DNA of 64,000 nucleotides from Photobacterium sp. GJ3 (GTDB lineage Bacteria; Pseudomonadota; Gammaproteobacteria; Enterobacterales; Vibrionaceae): NCBI RefSeq assembly GCF_018199995.1, contig NZ_CP073578.1, positions 3,410,001 to 3,474,000 of the forward strand, read 5' to 3'. Shown piece by piece: positions 36,566 to 46,282 of this stretch (position 1 is its first letter; each line of letters starts with the position of its first letter). The notes under the pieces were generated by a model. It saw only the letters and a program-made list of their open reading frames with translations, ran no database searches and was not told where the DNA came from. The position numbers and the translations under genes were made by a program.

Positions 36566-36635
36566 TAGAGTGATAACCCTGACGGCGTTCGAAAAGGATA
36601 TTCTCGGGGATGATTGAAAGAGGCAACGGCCGACA

Positions 36636-36920
36636 ATGAAAGATCACCCATTTTCCATCGCAGAAGGCCGTACTAAATTCCATCGTTTTCTTCGAACAAT
36701 GTTGGTTATTATTGTATTATCGTTCGATGTGTCTTTGGCTACGATTTATATCAATATGGTCCCTATTCAATTTGGGGTTGATATCAATCAGCCTGCTCCG
36801 GAAATGGAAAATAAATGGCTAATCATTACTTCTACTTTTCTGGAAGGTGTGGCCTTTGTTATTTTTATGTATTACTCATTAAGAATCTGTGACTGGATTT
36901 GCAAGCTATTGCGTATTTAG
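36636..36920 (+). CDS. Two-TM membrane protein, copy 1 (candidate immunity protein)
   Basis: 94 aa. Two hydrophobic helices (about residues 18-40 and 62-83) separated by a polar loop (DINQPAPEMENKW); basic start (MKDHPFSIAEGRTKFHR) and basic end (CDWICKLLRI). No family recognised. It pairs with the DUF2059 gene, 70 bases downstream. Small two-TM proteins next to RHS tips often protect the producer against membrane-active toxins, which would suit the hydrophobic tip; this is inference. Confidence 0.7.
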   Translation: MKDHPFSIAEGRTKFHRFLRTMLVIIVLSFDVSLATIYINMVPIQFGVDINQPAPEMENKWLIITSTFLEGVAFVIFMYYSLRICDWICKLLRI

Positions 36921-36995
36921 ATTTCAGTATGTTGTGATCGACAGGAAAAATAATTGGTCGATTAGGTGATGACGAATGGTGTGTGGGTGCTTGAT

Positions 36996-37496
36996 ATGAT
37001 GAAAAAATTAATTTTAATTATTGTGACCGTTTTTTCTTTTTCAGTATTAGCGGATGCTCATACTGAATCTGCTGAAAACCTCATTGAGGCTTTGAAGATA
37101 GATGAATCTCTAGAGGTCACGGCTAAAGGTTTTAGGCCTGCTATGTTAAGTCAATATGCACAGTTTATTGATCCCAACAATGGCGATGAAGCAACACTTG
37201 CCGTGAGCTATAGCTATATCCAAAGAAAAATACTGATTGATTTTTATCAGTCAGAAAAAGTGAGAGGTGCGATCATTTCACTCTATATGGATTCATTTAC
37301 TCAAGAAGAACTCGATAATTTGGTTCGGTTCTATCAGACACCGCTCGGGCAAAAAATGGTGAAAGAATCAACGGTGATACAGCAGAAAATTCAACCTATC
37401 TTGATGAATGAAGCGAAAAGCATTCAACCTTTAGTTCAGGAACTCATCTCTGACTTCAAAAAAGAGATACAAAGAATGCGAGACAGTAACCGTTAA
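36996..37496 (+). CDS. DUF2059-family periplasmic protein, copy 2
   Basis: Second copy of the gene at 36065, over 90% identical by eye; differences include LIEALK for LLEALK, TAKGF for TVEGF, and ILMNEA for MMMNEA-type changes. Signal peptide and DUF2059 domain (DSFTQEELDNLVRFYQTP) are intact, so both copies appear functional. The near identity, including spacers, points to recent tandem duplication or gene conversion. Confidence 0.75.
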   Translation: MMKKLILIIVTVFSFSVLADAHTESAENLIEALKIDESLEVTAKGFRPAMLSQYAQFIDPNNGDEATLAVSYSYIQRKILIDFYQSEKVRGAIISLYMDSFTQEELDNLVRFYQTPLGQKMVKESTVIQQKIQPILMNEAKSIQPLVQELISDFKKEIQRMRDSNR

Positions 37497-37566
37497 TCGA
37501 GTGATAACCCTGACGGCGTTCGAAAAGGATATTGTCGGGGATGATTGAAAGAGGCAACGGCCGACA

Positions 37567-37851
37567 ATGAAAGATCACCCATTTTCAATCGCAGCGGGTC
37601 GGACGAAATTTCATCGTTTACTGCGTATTATTGTTGTGAATATAGTAATTGCCATTGATGTTGCTTTGATTACGTTAATGAAACATATCATCCCAAATTT
37701 GTTAGGCGTAGATATTCATGAACCGATAAGGGCTATGGATAATCAATGGTTGCCATTGAGTCTGATTGCTTTGATTGGTGTGATATTTATATTGTTGTTT
37801 TATTTTTCTATGAGAGCCTGCGACTGGCTCTGCAAACAACTCAGGATCTAG
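37567..37851 (+). CDS. Two-TM membrane protein, copy 2 (diverged)
   Basis: 94 aa, same layout as the protein at 36636 and identical at the start (MKDHPFSIA-GRTKFHR), but the body differs strongly (LLRIIVVNIVIAIDVALITL; NLLGVDIHEPIRAMDNQW; FYFSMRACDWLCKQLRI). The paired DUF2059 genes are nearly identical while these membrane proteins diverge. That pattern fits selection for different immunity specificity, though relaxed constraint is possible. Confidence 0.7.
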   Translation: MKDHPFSIAAGRTKFHRLLRIIVVNIVIAIDVALITLMKHIIPNLLGVDIHEPIRAMDNQWLPLSLIALIGVIFILLFYFSMRACDWLCKQLRI

Positions 37852-37882
37852 GGAGCACTCGCCTGATGATGCATTCAGACAC

Positions 37883-37907
37883 AAAAAAGGGCCTTTCGGC
37901 CCTTTTT
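37883..37907 (-). terminator. Terminator of dsbA (bidirectional)
   Basis: AAAAAGGGCC-GAAA-GGCCCTTTTTT type hairpin with T runs on both strands, 16 bases after the dsbA stop and also downstream of the last accessory gene. Confidence 0.9.
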
Positions 37908-37922
37908 ACAATGAAAACAAAC

Positions 37923-38525
37923 TTACTGCTTGAGCAGGAAGTTGATGAGCTCGAAGTATTCTTCGGCGGATTTCACTTTGTCGGTTTTCACCAGGTATTT
38001 GTTGTTTACTACAACCGCTGGCACGCCGGTCAGGCCACTTTCACGGAAGCCTTTGTTGTAACGGTTCACCATGGAGTTAACCGCGAAGCTGTTGAAAGCG
38101 CCGTCAAAGTCTTCGGCTGAAACACCCTGATCGATGAAGATCTGGCGCAGGGCTTCGTCGTTGCGTGGTGGCTTGTTCAGCTGGTGAATCTGCTGAAACA
38201 GAACCGGGATCATTTTATCTTCAACTCCCAGCACCACAGAAGTCGCGAACGCTTTGCTCATCGAAGTGCCCATGTTGCCGCCCATAAAGGACACATGGTT
38301 TTTCTGCAGCTTGGCGTTGTCCGGGATTTCAGTCTTCAGTTGCTGGATCAGCGGCTCGAAGTTGTAGCAGTGCGGGCAGTAGAATGAAAAATACTCGGTA
38401 ACGACCGGTGCGGACGATTTTGGCAGTTCCAGTTCCTGATAATAATCACCTTCGCTGAAGGTGGCTGCTTGCGCAGACATAGACAGCAACGCAGCCGTTG
38501 CCAGGGCAAAAAGTTTTTTCAACAT
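37923..38525 (-). CDS. dsbA: DsbA, periplasmic thiol:disulfide oxidoreductase
   Basis: 200 aa. Signal peptide [20 protein letters not shown], thioredoxin fold with active site CPHC (in FYCPHCYNF) and the cis-proline loop [13 protein letters not shown]. Introduces disulfides into exported proteins; in vibrios this includes toxins and pili. It follows srkA in the conserved rdoA-dsbA pair. Confidence 0.97.
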   Translation of the reverse strand: MLKKLFALATAALLSMSAQAATFSEGDYYQELELPKSSAPVVTEYFSFYCPHCYNFEPLIQQLKTEIPDNAKLQKNHVSFMGGNMGTSMSKAFATSVVLGVEDKMIPVLFQQIHQLNKPPRNDEALRQIFIDQGVSAEDFDGAFNSFAVNSMVNRYNKGFRESGLTGVPAVVVNNKYLVKTDKVKSAEEYFELINFLLKQ

Positions 38526-38597
38526 GTGTCGGGTCTCCCTGAGAAATCAATGCAATACCTTTTATCAGGCACTGCCCTGTGGTTCAAGTCAGTCTGA

Positions 38598-39587
38598 TTA
38601 CCATTGTGGCATCAGCTGTAAAGGCGGCTCTTCAAGGGCTGCCAGTTGTTCTTTAATGGCCAGCACCTGCCCTTCCCAGTATTTTGCATCTGCAAACCAG
38701 GGAAATGCACGCGGAAACGCCGGATCTTGCCAGCGTTTTGCTAACCATGCCATGTAATGCACCATCCTAAGACCACGTAATGGTTCAATAAGTTGCAATT
38801 CACGGGCATCAAAATCGGAAAACTCGCTGTAGGCTTCCAGCAGGATATCCAGCTGCGCCAATTGATCGGCACGGCTGCCGTTGAGCAGCATCCACAAATC
38901 CTGCACGGCCGGGCCATTGCGGGCATCATCTAAATCGACAAACAGCGGGCCGTCGCGCCATAAAATATTGCCCGGATGGCAGTCGCCGTGAATGCGTTGC
39001 GTGTGCCAGTCGTTGTGCCAGCGTTCGCTCAGGGCTTTAATCAGACGATCTAAATCCTGAAAGAAAGCATTTTCCAGATGTGTCGGAATGAAAGTTGACT
39101 GTTCCAGCAGTGCTCTGGGCTGATGCAGGTATTCATCCAACCCTAAGGTTGGCCGGTGTGCGAAGGCCTTGTGTTGACCGACTTTGTGGATCCGGCCCAG
39201 AAAGCGACCGACCTGCTCCAGCTGATCAAAGTTATCGACTTCGAATTCCCTGCCGCCGACGCTGGGAAACAGCGCAAACCGGTGTTGCTCGAAGTGGTGC
39301 AGTGTATGGCCCCCGATTGCGATGGGCGCGGCCAGCGGGATATCCTGCCCGGCCAGCTCGGCGGCAAAGTCATGCTCTTCCTGAATCTGCGTATCTGTCC
39401 AGCGCTGCGGACGATAAAACTTGGTGACGAACCGTTGTCCTTCGTCGCTGGTAAACTGATAAACGCGGTTTTCGTAGCTGTTGAGTGGCAACAGCCCGGA
39501 AGCGGCGTAGATACCGATACTTTCCAGTGCATTGAGCAGCTGATCCGGCGTCAGATCAGCAAAGCTGAAATCATCGTGTGCTGTCAT
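38598..39587 (-). CDS. srkA: SrkA (RdoA/YihE), stress response Ser/Thr kinase
   Basis: 329 aa with an APH-like kinase fold: NSYENRVYQF, FVTKFYRP, catalytic loop RIHGDCHPGNILW, metal site FVDLDDARNGPAVQDLW. Length and sequence match the family of kinases co-transcribed with dsbA and linked to Cpx stress. It lies 72 bases upstream of dsbA. Confidence 0.95.
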   Translation of the reverse strand: MTAHDDFSFADLTPDQLLNALESIGIYAASGLLPLNSYENRVYQFTSDEGQRFVTKFYRPQRWTDTQIQEEHDFAAELAGQDIPLAAPIAIGGHTLHHFEQHRFALFPSVGGREFEVDNFDQLEQVGRFLGRIHKVGQHKAFAHRPTLGLDEYLHQPRALLEQSTFIPTHLENAFFQDLDRLIKALSERWHNDWHTQRIHGDCHPGNILWRDGPLFVDLDDARNGPAVQDLWMLLNGSRADQLAQLDILLEAYSEFSDFDARELQLIEPLRGLRMVHYMAWLAKRWQDPAFPRAFPWFADAKYWEGQVLAIKEQLAALEEPPLQLMPQW

Positions 39588-39634
39588 GGTGTTACAGCCA
39601 TCTTGAAAAAGGTTGCATCAGTATACAGCATAAT

Positions 39635-39658
39635 GAAAAAGGGCCGTAACCGGCCCTT
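39635..39658 (-). terminator. Terminator of ccoG
   Basis: AAGGGCCG-GTTA-CGGCCCTT hairpin on the minus strand followed by TTTTTC, 30 bases after the ccoG stop and upstream of srkA. Confidence 0.75.
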
Positions 39659-39688
39659 AATTTACTGAACTTTGCACCCAAACCTGGG

Positions 39689-41119
39689 TTATCGCAGTTC
39701 CCCGATAAAACGGCTGTCTGTGATCAGACGCTCTGTCTCTTCGTCTTGCTGGAGTTCCATAACGAACTGGATATCCACAATCGGCTTGTCCAGTTCATAC
39801 GGGTCAACGCCCAGACTGATCGGCAGGTTATAGATCTCACCGGCGTTGACTTCCACCTGTTTCGGACCATACCACTGCACGTCTTCCAGCCCGGTTACAC
39901 TCAGCTGATAGGTTGCACTTTGCTGCGTTTTGTTGAGAATTTTCAGGGTGTAGGTGTTCTCGACCAGTCCTTCTGTATTGATGCGGAACAGCTGGTTTCG
40001 ATCCCGGATCACATCCAGCCCCATCGGTTGAACGTTGGCGATCAGGAAGGCCATCAGACCAAACATGGCCAGCATCACGGCGCCATAACCAATGAGTTTG
40101 GGTCGCAGCACCCGGGTTTTCTTGCCTTCCAGTTTGTGCTCTGTGGTGTAAGTGATCAGATCGCGCGGGTAGCCCATTTTGTCCATGGTCTGGTTACAGG
40201 CATCGACACAGGCACCACAGTTGATGCACTCATATTGCAGACCATCCCGGATATCAATCCCGGTCGGACAGACCTGAACACAGAGATTACAGTCGATACA
40301 GTCACCCAGTCCCAGTTCTTTCGGATCTTTCTTCCGTGAACGTGGGCCACGTTTCTCACCCCGTTCAGCATCATAGCCGACGATATAGGTATCTTTGTCG
40401 AACATCGCGGACTGGAAGCGTGAATACGGACACATGTGAATACACACGATGGAGCGCATCCAGCCTGCATTGCCGTAGGTACAGAAGGTGAAAAACAGGA
40501 CCCAGAACGCGGCCAGCATACTGGTGTTCAAGGTAAAGAAACCGGTCACCAGCTCACGGATAGGCAGGAAATAACCGACAAAGGTCAGGCCGCTGATCAG
40601 CGCGACGGCCAGCCAGGCGACGTGTTTGAGGGTCTTGCGGAGCGCGAGCTCACGGGTGATTGCTTTGCTGTCCTGTGTCCGGCGTTTGTTCGCCGGGCCT
40701 TCGAGTTTCTCCTCAAACCAGATGTAGATGAAGGTCCAGACGGTTTGCGGACACATATAACCGCACCAGACACGGCCCAGGAAAGTGGTGACAAAAAATA
40801 GGGCAAAGGCCGCGACCATTAACAGCGAGGCAAGCAGGGTCAGATCCTGTGGCCAGAAGGTGGTGCCAAAAATCGTAAACTGCTGACGGCCAATATCGAG
40901 CAGGATGGCCTGACGGTCGTTGTAAGTGATCCAGGGCAGAATCAGAAACAGTCCCATCATGACCCAGCCCATTCGCTGGCGCAGCTGTTGGTAAACCCCT
41001 TTCATCGCCCGCACGTAAATGCGGTTGCTGGGGTTGAAGCGGTCATCGCCGCCTTTGTGGGTTTTCGGATTGAACTCCTGTGGAGTCACATCCTTGATTT
41101 TGATTCTCTCTTGGCTCAT
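39689..41119 (-). CDS. ccoG: CcoG (RdxA/FixG), cytochrome c oxidase accessory protein
   Basis: 476 aa. An N-terminal cytosolic segment is followed by about five TM helices (GWVMMGLFLILPWITY; CGYMCPQTVWTFIY) and two ferredoxin-type 4Fe-4S motifs, CIDCNLCVQVCP and CINCGACVDACN, with a C-terminal Ig-like domain (about 355-470). Reduces copper during cbb3 oxidase assembly. Start MSQERIKIK is chosen because AGGAAG lies 7 bases upstream; an ATG 10 codons earlier (MNGNAQGS) is also possible. Confidence 0.95.
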   Translation of the reverse strand: MSQERIKIKDVTPQEFNPKTHKGGDDRFNPSNRIYVRAMKGVYQQLRQRMGWVMMGLFLILPWITYNDRQAILLDIGRQQFTIFGTTFWPQDLTLLASLLMVAAFALFFVTTFLGRVWCGYMCPQTVWTFIYIWFEEKLEGPANKRRTQDSKAITRELALRKTLKHVAWLAVALISGLTFVGYFLPIRELVTGFFTLNTSMLAAFWVLFFTFCTYGNAGWMRSIVCIHMCPYSRFQSAMFDKDTYIVGYDAERGEKRGPRSRKKDPKELGLGDCIDCNLCVQVCPTGIDIRDGLQYECINCGACVDACNQTMDKMGYPRDLITYTTEHKLEGKKTRVLRPKLIGYGAVMLAMFGLMAFLIANVQPMGLDVIRDRNQLFRINTEGLVENTYTLKILNKTQQSATYQLSVTGLEDVQWYGPKQVEVNAGEIYNLPISLGVDPYELDKPIVDIQFVMELQQDEETERLITDSRFIGELR

Positions 41120-41288
41120 GACATTGCTTCCTTGGGCATTGCCGTTCATTTCGGCGACTGTTGCCCGGGTGCATGGCCTGGGCAATCATGATATCGGTTG
41201 TAATAAATCCGGATTATATCTTATCTAACTGGTTGAATATTCTACCTCGCTCAAAAACCCACGAATAAAAGCTTATTAACGATGTGGT

Positions 41289-41555
41289 TTATTTGAGGAC
41301 GCCGCGCGCCTTCAGCAAGGCTGTTTTAAAATCCGGTTCGCAGTCTTTCGCCAGTCCTGGGATCATGGCTGATTTTTCCGTCTGCCCCATCTTGAGCTGG
41401 TAAATCAGCATGTCGTCACTCAGCGCTTCCAGACTGCCATGAAAGCCGGCTTCCTGTGCCAGTTGGGCCAGGACGGTCGTCAGGTTTAACTCTGGATGCT
41501 GCTGCCAGTAAGGAGCCAGCAGGGTCAGCAATTCTGAAATACGGTGTTCGGCCAT
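41289..41555 (-). CDS. yihD: YihD family protein (DUF1040)
   Basis: 88 aa, begins MAEHRISELLTLLAPYW and is all alpha-helical (LNLTTVLAQLAQEAGF, LSDDMLIYQLKM). Conserved in Enterobacterales and Vibrionaceae near srkA-dsbA. Function unknown. The frame is open far upstream on the minus strand, but that part overlaps the divergent Spo0M gene. Confidence 0.88.
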   Translation of the reverse strand: MAEHRISELLTLLAPYWQQHPELNLTTVLAQLAQEAGFHGSLEALSDDMLIYQLKMGQTEKSAMIPGLAKDCEPDFKTALLKARGVLK

Positions 41556-41713
41556 CTTTGCTTCCTGATTAAACTTATACTTTGTGTGGATGATACCAGA
41601 GGTCAATCTCTGCCCAAAATCAGAGCATGAGCTGCGGCTTGATGAACCCGGATCGGGCAGATAAACTGGTTTCATAAATGAACACACCCGAAGCACACTG
41701 ACAAGGAGTCGAG

Positions 41714-42514
41714 ATGTCACTTTTTCATAAAACGCTGGCCAGTCTGGGGTTGGGTGGCGCCCGTGTTGACACGGTTCTGGAGACTGAAGTGCTGCTGCCT
41801 GGTCAGACATTACCGATACAAATCCATGTCAAAGGCGGCAAGGTTGACCAGTCGGTTCATCATGTCCATCTGTACCTCTGTTGCCGGTATGAGGACGAAG
41901 TGCCGGTCAGTCGTGGAGACAGCGAGCGGCGGCTGGAAAAGGTGCACAAAACGTTTACGCTGGCGCAATGGCATCTGCCGGAAGCTTTTACAATCGGTGC
42001 AGGTGAGCAGCGTCAGTTTGAATGCCGTTTTGAATTGCCGAGCAATACGCCCATCACGATCGGCGATTCGGGTGTTTGGCTGGAAACTCATCTGGATGTG
42101 CCGCTGGTTCTGGATCCCAAAGATAAAGATCCGCTGACCATTCGGCCTGACCCGTTACTGGATGGGGTGTTCACCGCACTGGAGCAGAGCGGCTTCCGGA
42201 TTTTACAGGTGGAGTGCGAGGCAGCAGCCGGGTTTGCCCTGCCATTTGTTCAGGTGTTTGAGTTTGTGCCGGTGGACGGGCCGTTTCACGGTCGCTGGCG
42301 GGAGCTGGAGCTGATCACTCAGATTGAGGGGGATGAACTGAAACTCTGGTTCTCGATTGACCGCCGTCAACGAGGGGTGAGCGGCATGCTGGCCAGCCTG
42401 ATCGGCAGTCATGAGCTGAAACGGGAGCTGACCATACCACTGACGCTCCCACCATCTGAAGCCGGGGAACGTGTTGTGGCATATCTGGCGCAAGTCGATG
42501 ATCCGTCGGACTGA
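41714..42514 (+). CDS. Spo0M-family sporulation-control-like protein
   Basis: 266 aa, arrestin-like beta-sandwich family. SLFHKTLASLGLGGARVDT at the start and LPGQTLPIQIHVKGG are characteristic. Present in many non-sporulating gammaproteobacteria, with no established role there. AAGGAG precedes the ATG. Confidence 0.9.
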   Translation: MSLFHKTLASLGLGGARVDTVLETEVLLPGQTLPIQIHVKGGKVDQSVHHVHLYLCCRYEDEVPVSRGDSERRLEKVHKTFTLAQWHLPEAFTIGAGEQRQFECRFELPSNTPITIGDSGVWLETHLDVPLVLDPKDKDPLTIRPDPLLDGVFTALEQSGFRILQVECEAAAGFALPFVQVFEFVPVDGPFHGRWRELELITQIEGDELKLWFSIDRRQRGVSGMLASLIGSHELKRELTIPLTLPPSEAGERVVAYLAQVDDPSD

Positions 42515-42614
42515 GTTGGTATCCTTGTCACAGCCTTGTCATGAAATTCAGCTTACACGTGTAAGCTAAACTGTGCCATACTGCTGGCAATTGACGTGAC
42601 AATGGATAATTTAC

Positions 42615-43283
42615 ATGGCCAGACAGCAAAACGCTCCCTATACCGTTGCCGAAGAAGTGGCAAACAGCCTCAGTCATGGCGCGGGCATGATTTTCGGTAT
42701 CGTGGCTCTGGTCATGCTGCTGATGCGGGCAGTCGAGGTGAATGCCGACGCGCTGAGTATTGCCAGCCTGAGTATTTACGGGGCCAGTATGATCCTGCTT
42801 TATCTGGCCTCAACGCTCTATCACGCGATTCCTTTTGATGGCGCCAAGCGGGTTCTGAAGACGTTGGATCACTGTGCGATTTATCTGTTGATTGCCGGAA
42901 CGTACACGCCTTTCCTGCTGATAACTTTACGGACGCCATTGGCGGTCACTCTGATGGCAGTGATCTGGACCGTTGCTCTGCTGGGGATTATTTTCAAAGT
43001 CGCGTTTGTCTATCGCTTCAAACGTTTGTCGCTGGTGATCTATCTGGCGATGGGCTGGTTGTCTCTGGTGGCGGTTTATCCGCTGGCGATGGCGATGTCG
43101 ACGGCCGGTCTGGTGCTGCTGGCTGCGGGCGGTGTGGTGTATTCGCTGGGCGTGGTGTTTTATGTCAATCAGCAGATCCCGTACAACCACGCAATCTGGC
43201 ACCTGTTCGTGCTGGGCGGCACCGTCTGCCATTTCCTGGCCATTTACCTGTACGTCGCGCCGACAGCCGGATTGTTCGGCTGA
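42615..43283 (+). CDS. trhA: TrhA/hemolysin III family membrane protein (YqfA-like)
   Basis: 222 aa with seven TM helices, a PAQR-type fold. Conserved metal-site elements: [56 protein letters not shown]. Implicated in membrane energetics or lipid homeostasis in E. coli; a true haemolytic function is doubtful. Confidence 0.92.
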   Translation: MARQQNAPYTVAEEVANSLSHGAGMIFGIVALVMLLMRAVEVNADALSIASLSIYGASMILLYLASTLYHAIPFDGAKRVLKTLDHCAIYLLIAGTYTPFLLITLRTPLAVTLMAVIWTVALLGIIFKVAFVYRFKRLSLVIYLAMGWLSLVAVYPLAMAMSTAGLVLLAAGGVVYSLGVVFYVNQQIPYNHAIWHLFVLGGTVCHFLAIYLYVAPTAGLFG

Positions 43284-43310
43284 GCCCGGTGTACTGACCG
43301 GGCTGTATCA
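43283..43310. terminator. Hairpin between trhA and trkH
   Basis: AGCCCGGT (43283-43290) pairs with ACCGGGCT (43297-43304) between two convergent genes. No strong T run is adjacent; a short one lies at 43311. Confidence 0.5.
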
Positions 43311-44753
43311 GTTTTTCCAGAACGCCGGAAATGCCAGCACAAGCACGGTCAGAATTTCCAGCCGGCCCATCAGCATACCCAGACTCAGGATCCATTTGGC
43401 AGCGTCCGGCAGCGGTGCAAAGTTGCCGGTCGGGCCAATCACCTCACCCATCCCCGGTCCGACATTCGCAACTGCGGTCACGGAACCACTGATACTGGTG
43501 ACCGGATCCAGCCCCAGCATCGCCAGCAAGGCAGCAATGATGATAATGGTCATGATAAACGTCAGTGCAAAGGCAACCACGGAACGCACGATGCCGTCTG
43601 TCACCGGGCGCTGGTTATAGCGCTGAATGAATACCCCGGACGGATGAATGAGCTGCATCAGCTGCTTCCGAAGTAATGCGATGGCAATCTGAAAGCGGAA
43701 GACCTTAAATCCCCCGGCGGTCGAACCGGAACAGCCGCCCACCAGCATCATGAAGGCAAAAACCACGGTCGGGAATGCGCCCCAGGCGGTGAAGTCTTCC
43801 AGCCCGAAGCCTGTGGTCGTGACGACGGAAATAATATTGAACAGGGAGACCCGAAGGGCGTCGGTGAAGGCATAGCCGTCTTTCCAGCACAGCCACATGG
43901 TCACCATCAGACTGACGATCAGCACGGTCATCGTGTAGCCACGGACCTGCGCGTCGCGGAGCAGCGATCCCGGCTGGCGTTTTCGCAGCGCCTGGACGAA
44001 CAGTAAAAATGGCAGTCCCCCGGCAAACATGAAGATGATGGCCACCCAGTGCGCTGCATTGGAAAAATGATTCATCGAGCCGTCTGAGGTGGAATACCCC
44101 CCGGTCGACAAGGTGGTAAAGGCGTGGTTGATGGCATCGAAGGTGTTCATGCCTGCCACCATGTAGCCCAGCACACACATCATGGTCAGACTGAGATAAA
44201 CCGTGACGATATTCTTGGCGACGTTTTTGGTCCGGGGCGAGCTTTTCTCCGACCAGTCAGACGATTCCGTCTGGAACAGGCGCATCCCCCCGACATTCAG
44301 CATCGGCAGAATGGCAACCCCCATCACAATAAAGCCAATCCCGCCCAGCCATTGCAGGGTGGAACGCCACAGCAAAATACTGGGGGCCATGTCATCCAGC
44401 CCGCTTAACACCGTTGAGCCTGTGGTTGTAATGCCGGACATGGTCTCGAAATAGGCGTCAGTGAAACTGATGTGGTTGATCAGCATGAAAGGCAGCGCGG
44501 CAAAGGCGCTGGCCACCGTCCAGACCAGTGTCGTCAGCAGGAACATATCCCGCACCCCGAGTTTGAATTCCCGGACCTTGCCGAATGTCAGGCAGGCAAA
44601 CGCGACGATATGGGTGATAATGACGGCTGTGGCAAAATCGATAAAGCCCCCTGTCCCGGTCAGAAAGGCCAGAATGGTGGGCAGATACATGAACAGGGCG
44701 ATCTTGGATAAGACTAGCCCGATCACAAAGAGAATGGGTCGTAAGTTAACCAT
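43308..44753 (-). CDS. trkH: TrkH, potassium uptake channel subunit
   Basis: 481 aa, about 10 TM helices. Four P-loop selectivity-filter elements are visible: GITTTGSTVLSGL, TLSTGGYSTSD, VVTTTGFGLEDF and TAVANVGPGMGEV. Works with TrkA. The gene starts 6 bases after the trkA stop. Confidence 0.97.
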   Translation of the reverse strand: MVNLRPILFVIGLVLSKIALFMYLPTILAFLTGTGGFIDFATAVIITHIVAFACLTFGKVREFKLGVRDMFLLTTLVWTVASAFAALPFMLINHISFTDAYFETMSGITTTGSTVLSGLDDMAPSILLWRSTLQWLGGIGFIVMGVAILPMLNVGGMRLFQTESSDWSEKSSPRTKNVAKNIVTVYLSLTMMCVLGYMVAGMNTFDAINHAFTTLSTGGYSTSDGSMNHFSNAAHWVAIIFMFAGGLPFLLFVQALRKRQPGSLLRDAQVRGYTMTVLIVSLMVTMWLCWKDGYAFTDALRVSLFNIISVVTTTGFGLEDFTAWGAFPTVVFAFMMLVGGCSGSTAGGFKVFRFQIAIALLRKQLMQLIHPSGVFIQRYNQRPVTDGIVRSVVAFALTFIMTIIIIAALLAMLGLDPVTSISGSVTAVANVGPGMGEVIGPTGNFAPLPDAAKWILSLGMLMGRLEILTVLVLAFPAFWKN

Positions 44754-44759
44754 AGCGGC

Positions 44760-46136
44760 TCAGAGGAAGAACGGGCTAGGCTGGAACAGACGCTCCACAT
44801 CAGGGATATATTTCTTATCGACCAGGAACATCACCACGTGGTCATCCTGCTCGATCACAGTGCGGTCATGGGCAATCAGCACTTCTTCTCCCCGAACGAT
44901 GGCACCTATCGTGGTGCCCGGTGGCAGTTTGATGTCGCCGATCGCTTTGCCCACCACTTTGGAGGTGGTGGAATCACCGTGCGCAATGGCTTCAATCGCT
45001 TCGGCTGCACCCCGTCGCAGGGAGGACACGTTGACGATATCGGCTTTGCGGACATGGGTCAGCAACGCAGAAATGGTGGCTTGCTGCGGCGAAATCGCAA
45101 TATCAATGGTGCCGCCCTGCACCAGATCGACGTAAGCACCGCGCTGGATCAGCACCATGACTTTTTTGGCGCCCATCCGTTTGGCCAGCATCGCCGACAT
45201 GATGTTGGCTTCATCATCGTTGGTGACGGCAATGAAGACGTCAATCTGCTCGATATGTTCTTCGCTCAGCAGCTCCTGATCGGAGGCATCACCACAGAAA
45301 ACAATGGTGTTGGTCAGCATTTCCGACAGGCTTTCCGCCCGCTGTGGGTTGCGCTCAATCAGTTTCACGCTGTAGCTGTTTTCAAGCCGCTTGGCCAGAC
45401 CGGCTCCGATATTCCCGCCGCCGACAATCATCAGACGTTTGTATGGCTTTTCCAGCCGTTGCAGTTCACTCATCACGGAGCGGATGTGGTTGCTGGCTGC
45501 CACGAAGAAAACTTCGTCATCGGCTTCGATAATAGTGGTGCCCTGCGGACGAATGGGCCGGCCCTGACGGAAAATGGCTGCGACCCGGGTGTCGACATGA
45601 GGCATATGCTCACGCAGTGCGGAGAGTGCATTCCCGACCAGCGGGCCCCCATAGTAGGCTTTGACGGCAACCAGTCCGACTTTGTTGTCGGCGAATCCAA
45701 CCACCTGCAGCGCACCCGGATAAGCGATCAGACGTTCGATATAACCGGTCACCAGCTCTTCCGGCGCAATCAGATGATCGACCGGGACGGCATCGGTATG
45801 GAACAGCTGATGTTTTTCTTTGAGGTATTCCGGTGACCGGATCCGGGCAACCCGGTTGGGGGTGTTGAAGAGTGAGAAGGCGATCTGGCAGGCAATCATG
45901 TTGGTTTCGTCAGAATTGGTCACGGCAACCAGCATGTCTGCGTCTTGCGCCCCGGCATCGCGTAAGGTCCGGGGATGGCTTGCATAGCCCTGCACGACCC
46001 GTAAGTCGTATTTGTCCTGCAATTCCCGTAATCGCTCCGGGTTTGCGTCGACAATGGTAATGTCGTTGTTCTCGCCGACCAGATTCTCTGCCAGCGTACC
46101 GCCGACCTGACCTGCGCCTAGGATGATAATTTTCAT
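44760..46136 (-). CDS. trkA: TrkA, potassium uptake NAD-binding regulatory subunit
   Basis: 458 aa with two RCK modules: first Rossmann [17 protein letters not shown], TrkA-C domain, then second Rossmann [17 protein letters not shown]. Peripheral gating ring of the Trk system. It lies in the def-fmt-rsmB-trkA-trkH series conserved across gammaproteobacteria. Confidence 0.97.
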   Translation of the reverse strand: MKIIILGAGQVGGTLAENLVGENNDITIVDANPERLRELQDKYDLRVVQGYASHPRTLRDAGAQDADMLVAVTNSDETNMIACQIAFSLFNTPNRVARIRSPEYLKEKHQLFHTDAVPVDHLIAPEELVTGYIERLIAYPGALQVVGFADNKVGLVAVKAYYGGPLVGNALSALREHMPHVDTRVAAIFRQGRPIRPQGTTIIEADDEVFFVAASNHIRSVMSELQRLEKPYKRLMIVGGGNIGAGLAKRLENSYSVKLIERNPQRAESLSEMLTNTIVFCGDASDQELLSEEHIEQIDVFIAVTNDDEANIMSAMLAKRMGAKKVMVLIQRGAYVDLVQGGTIDIAISPQQATISALLTHVRKADIVNVSSLRRGAAEAIEAIAHGDSTTSKVVGKAIGDIKLPPGTTIGAIVRGEEVLIAHDRTVIEQDDHVVMFLVDKKYIPDVERLFQPSPFFL

Positions 46137-46282
46137 AGCTGTTGCCTGATGAATGCTCTCAGATCGATGCTGTTGCCGTAAGGTTACACTGCCTTGACAA
46201 GAGAAGCAGCATTTTTAGCCAGTTTGCACAAAGACTTAACTTTACAGTTTTGTCATGAACGCTGCTGCTCTCGTGATGGTTT

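Noticed and set aside
42615..43283. Haemolysin based on the family name hemolysin III
   Set aside because: The seven-TM PAQR-like family is conserved in non-pathogens and is better viewed as a membrane homeostasis protein.
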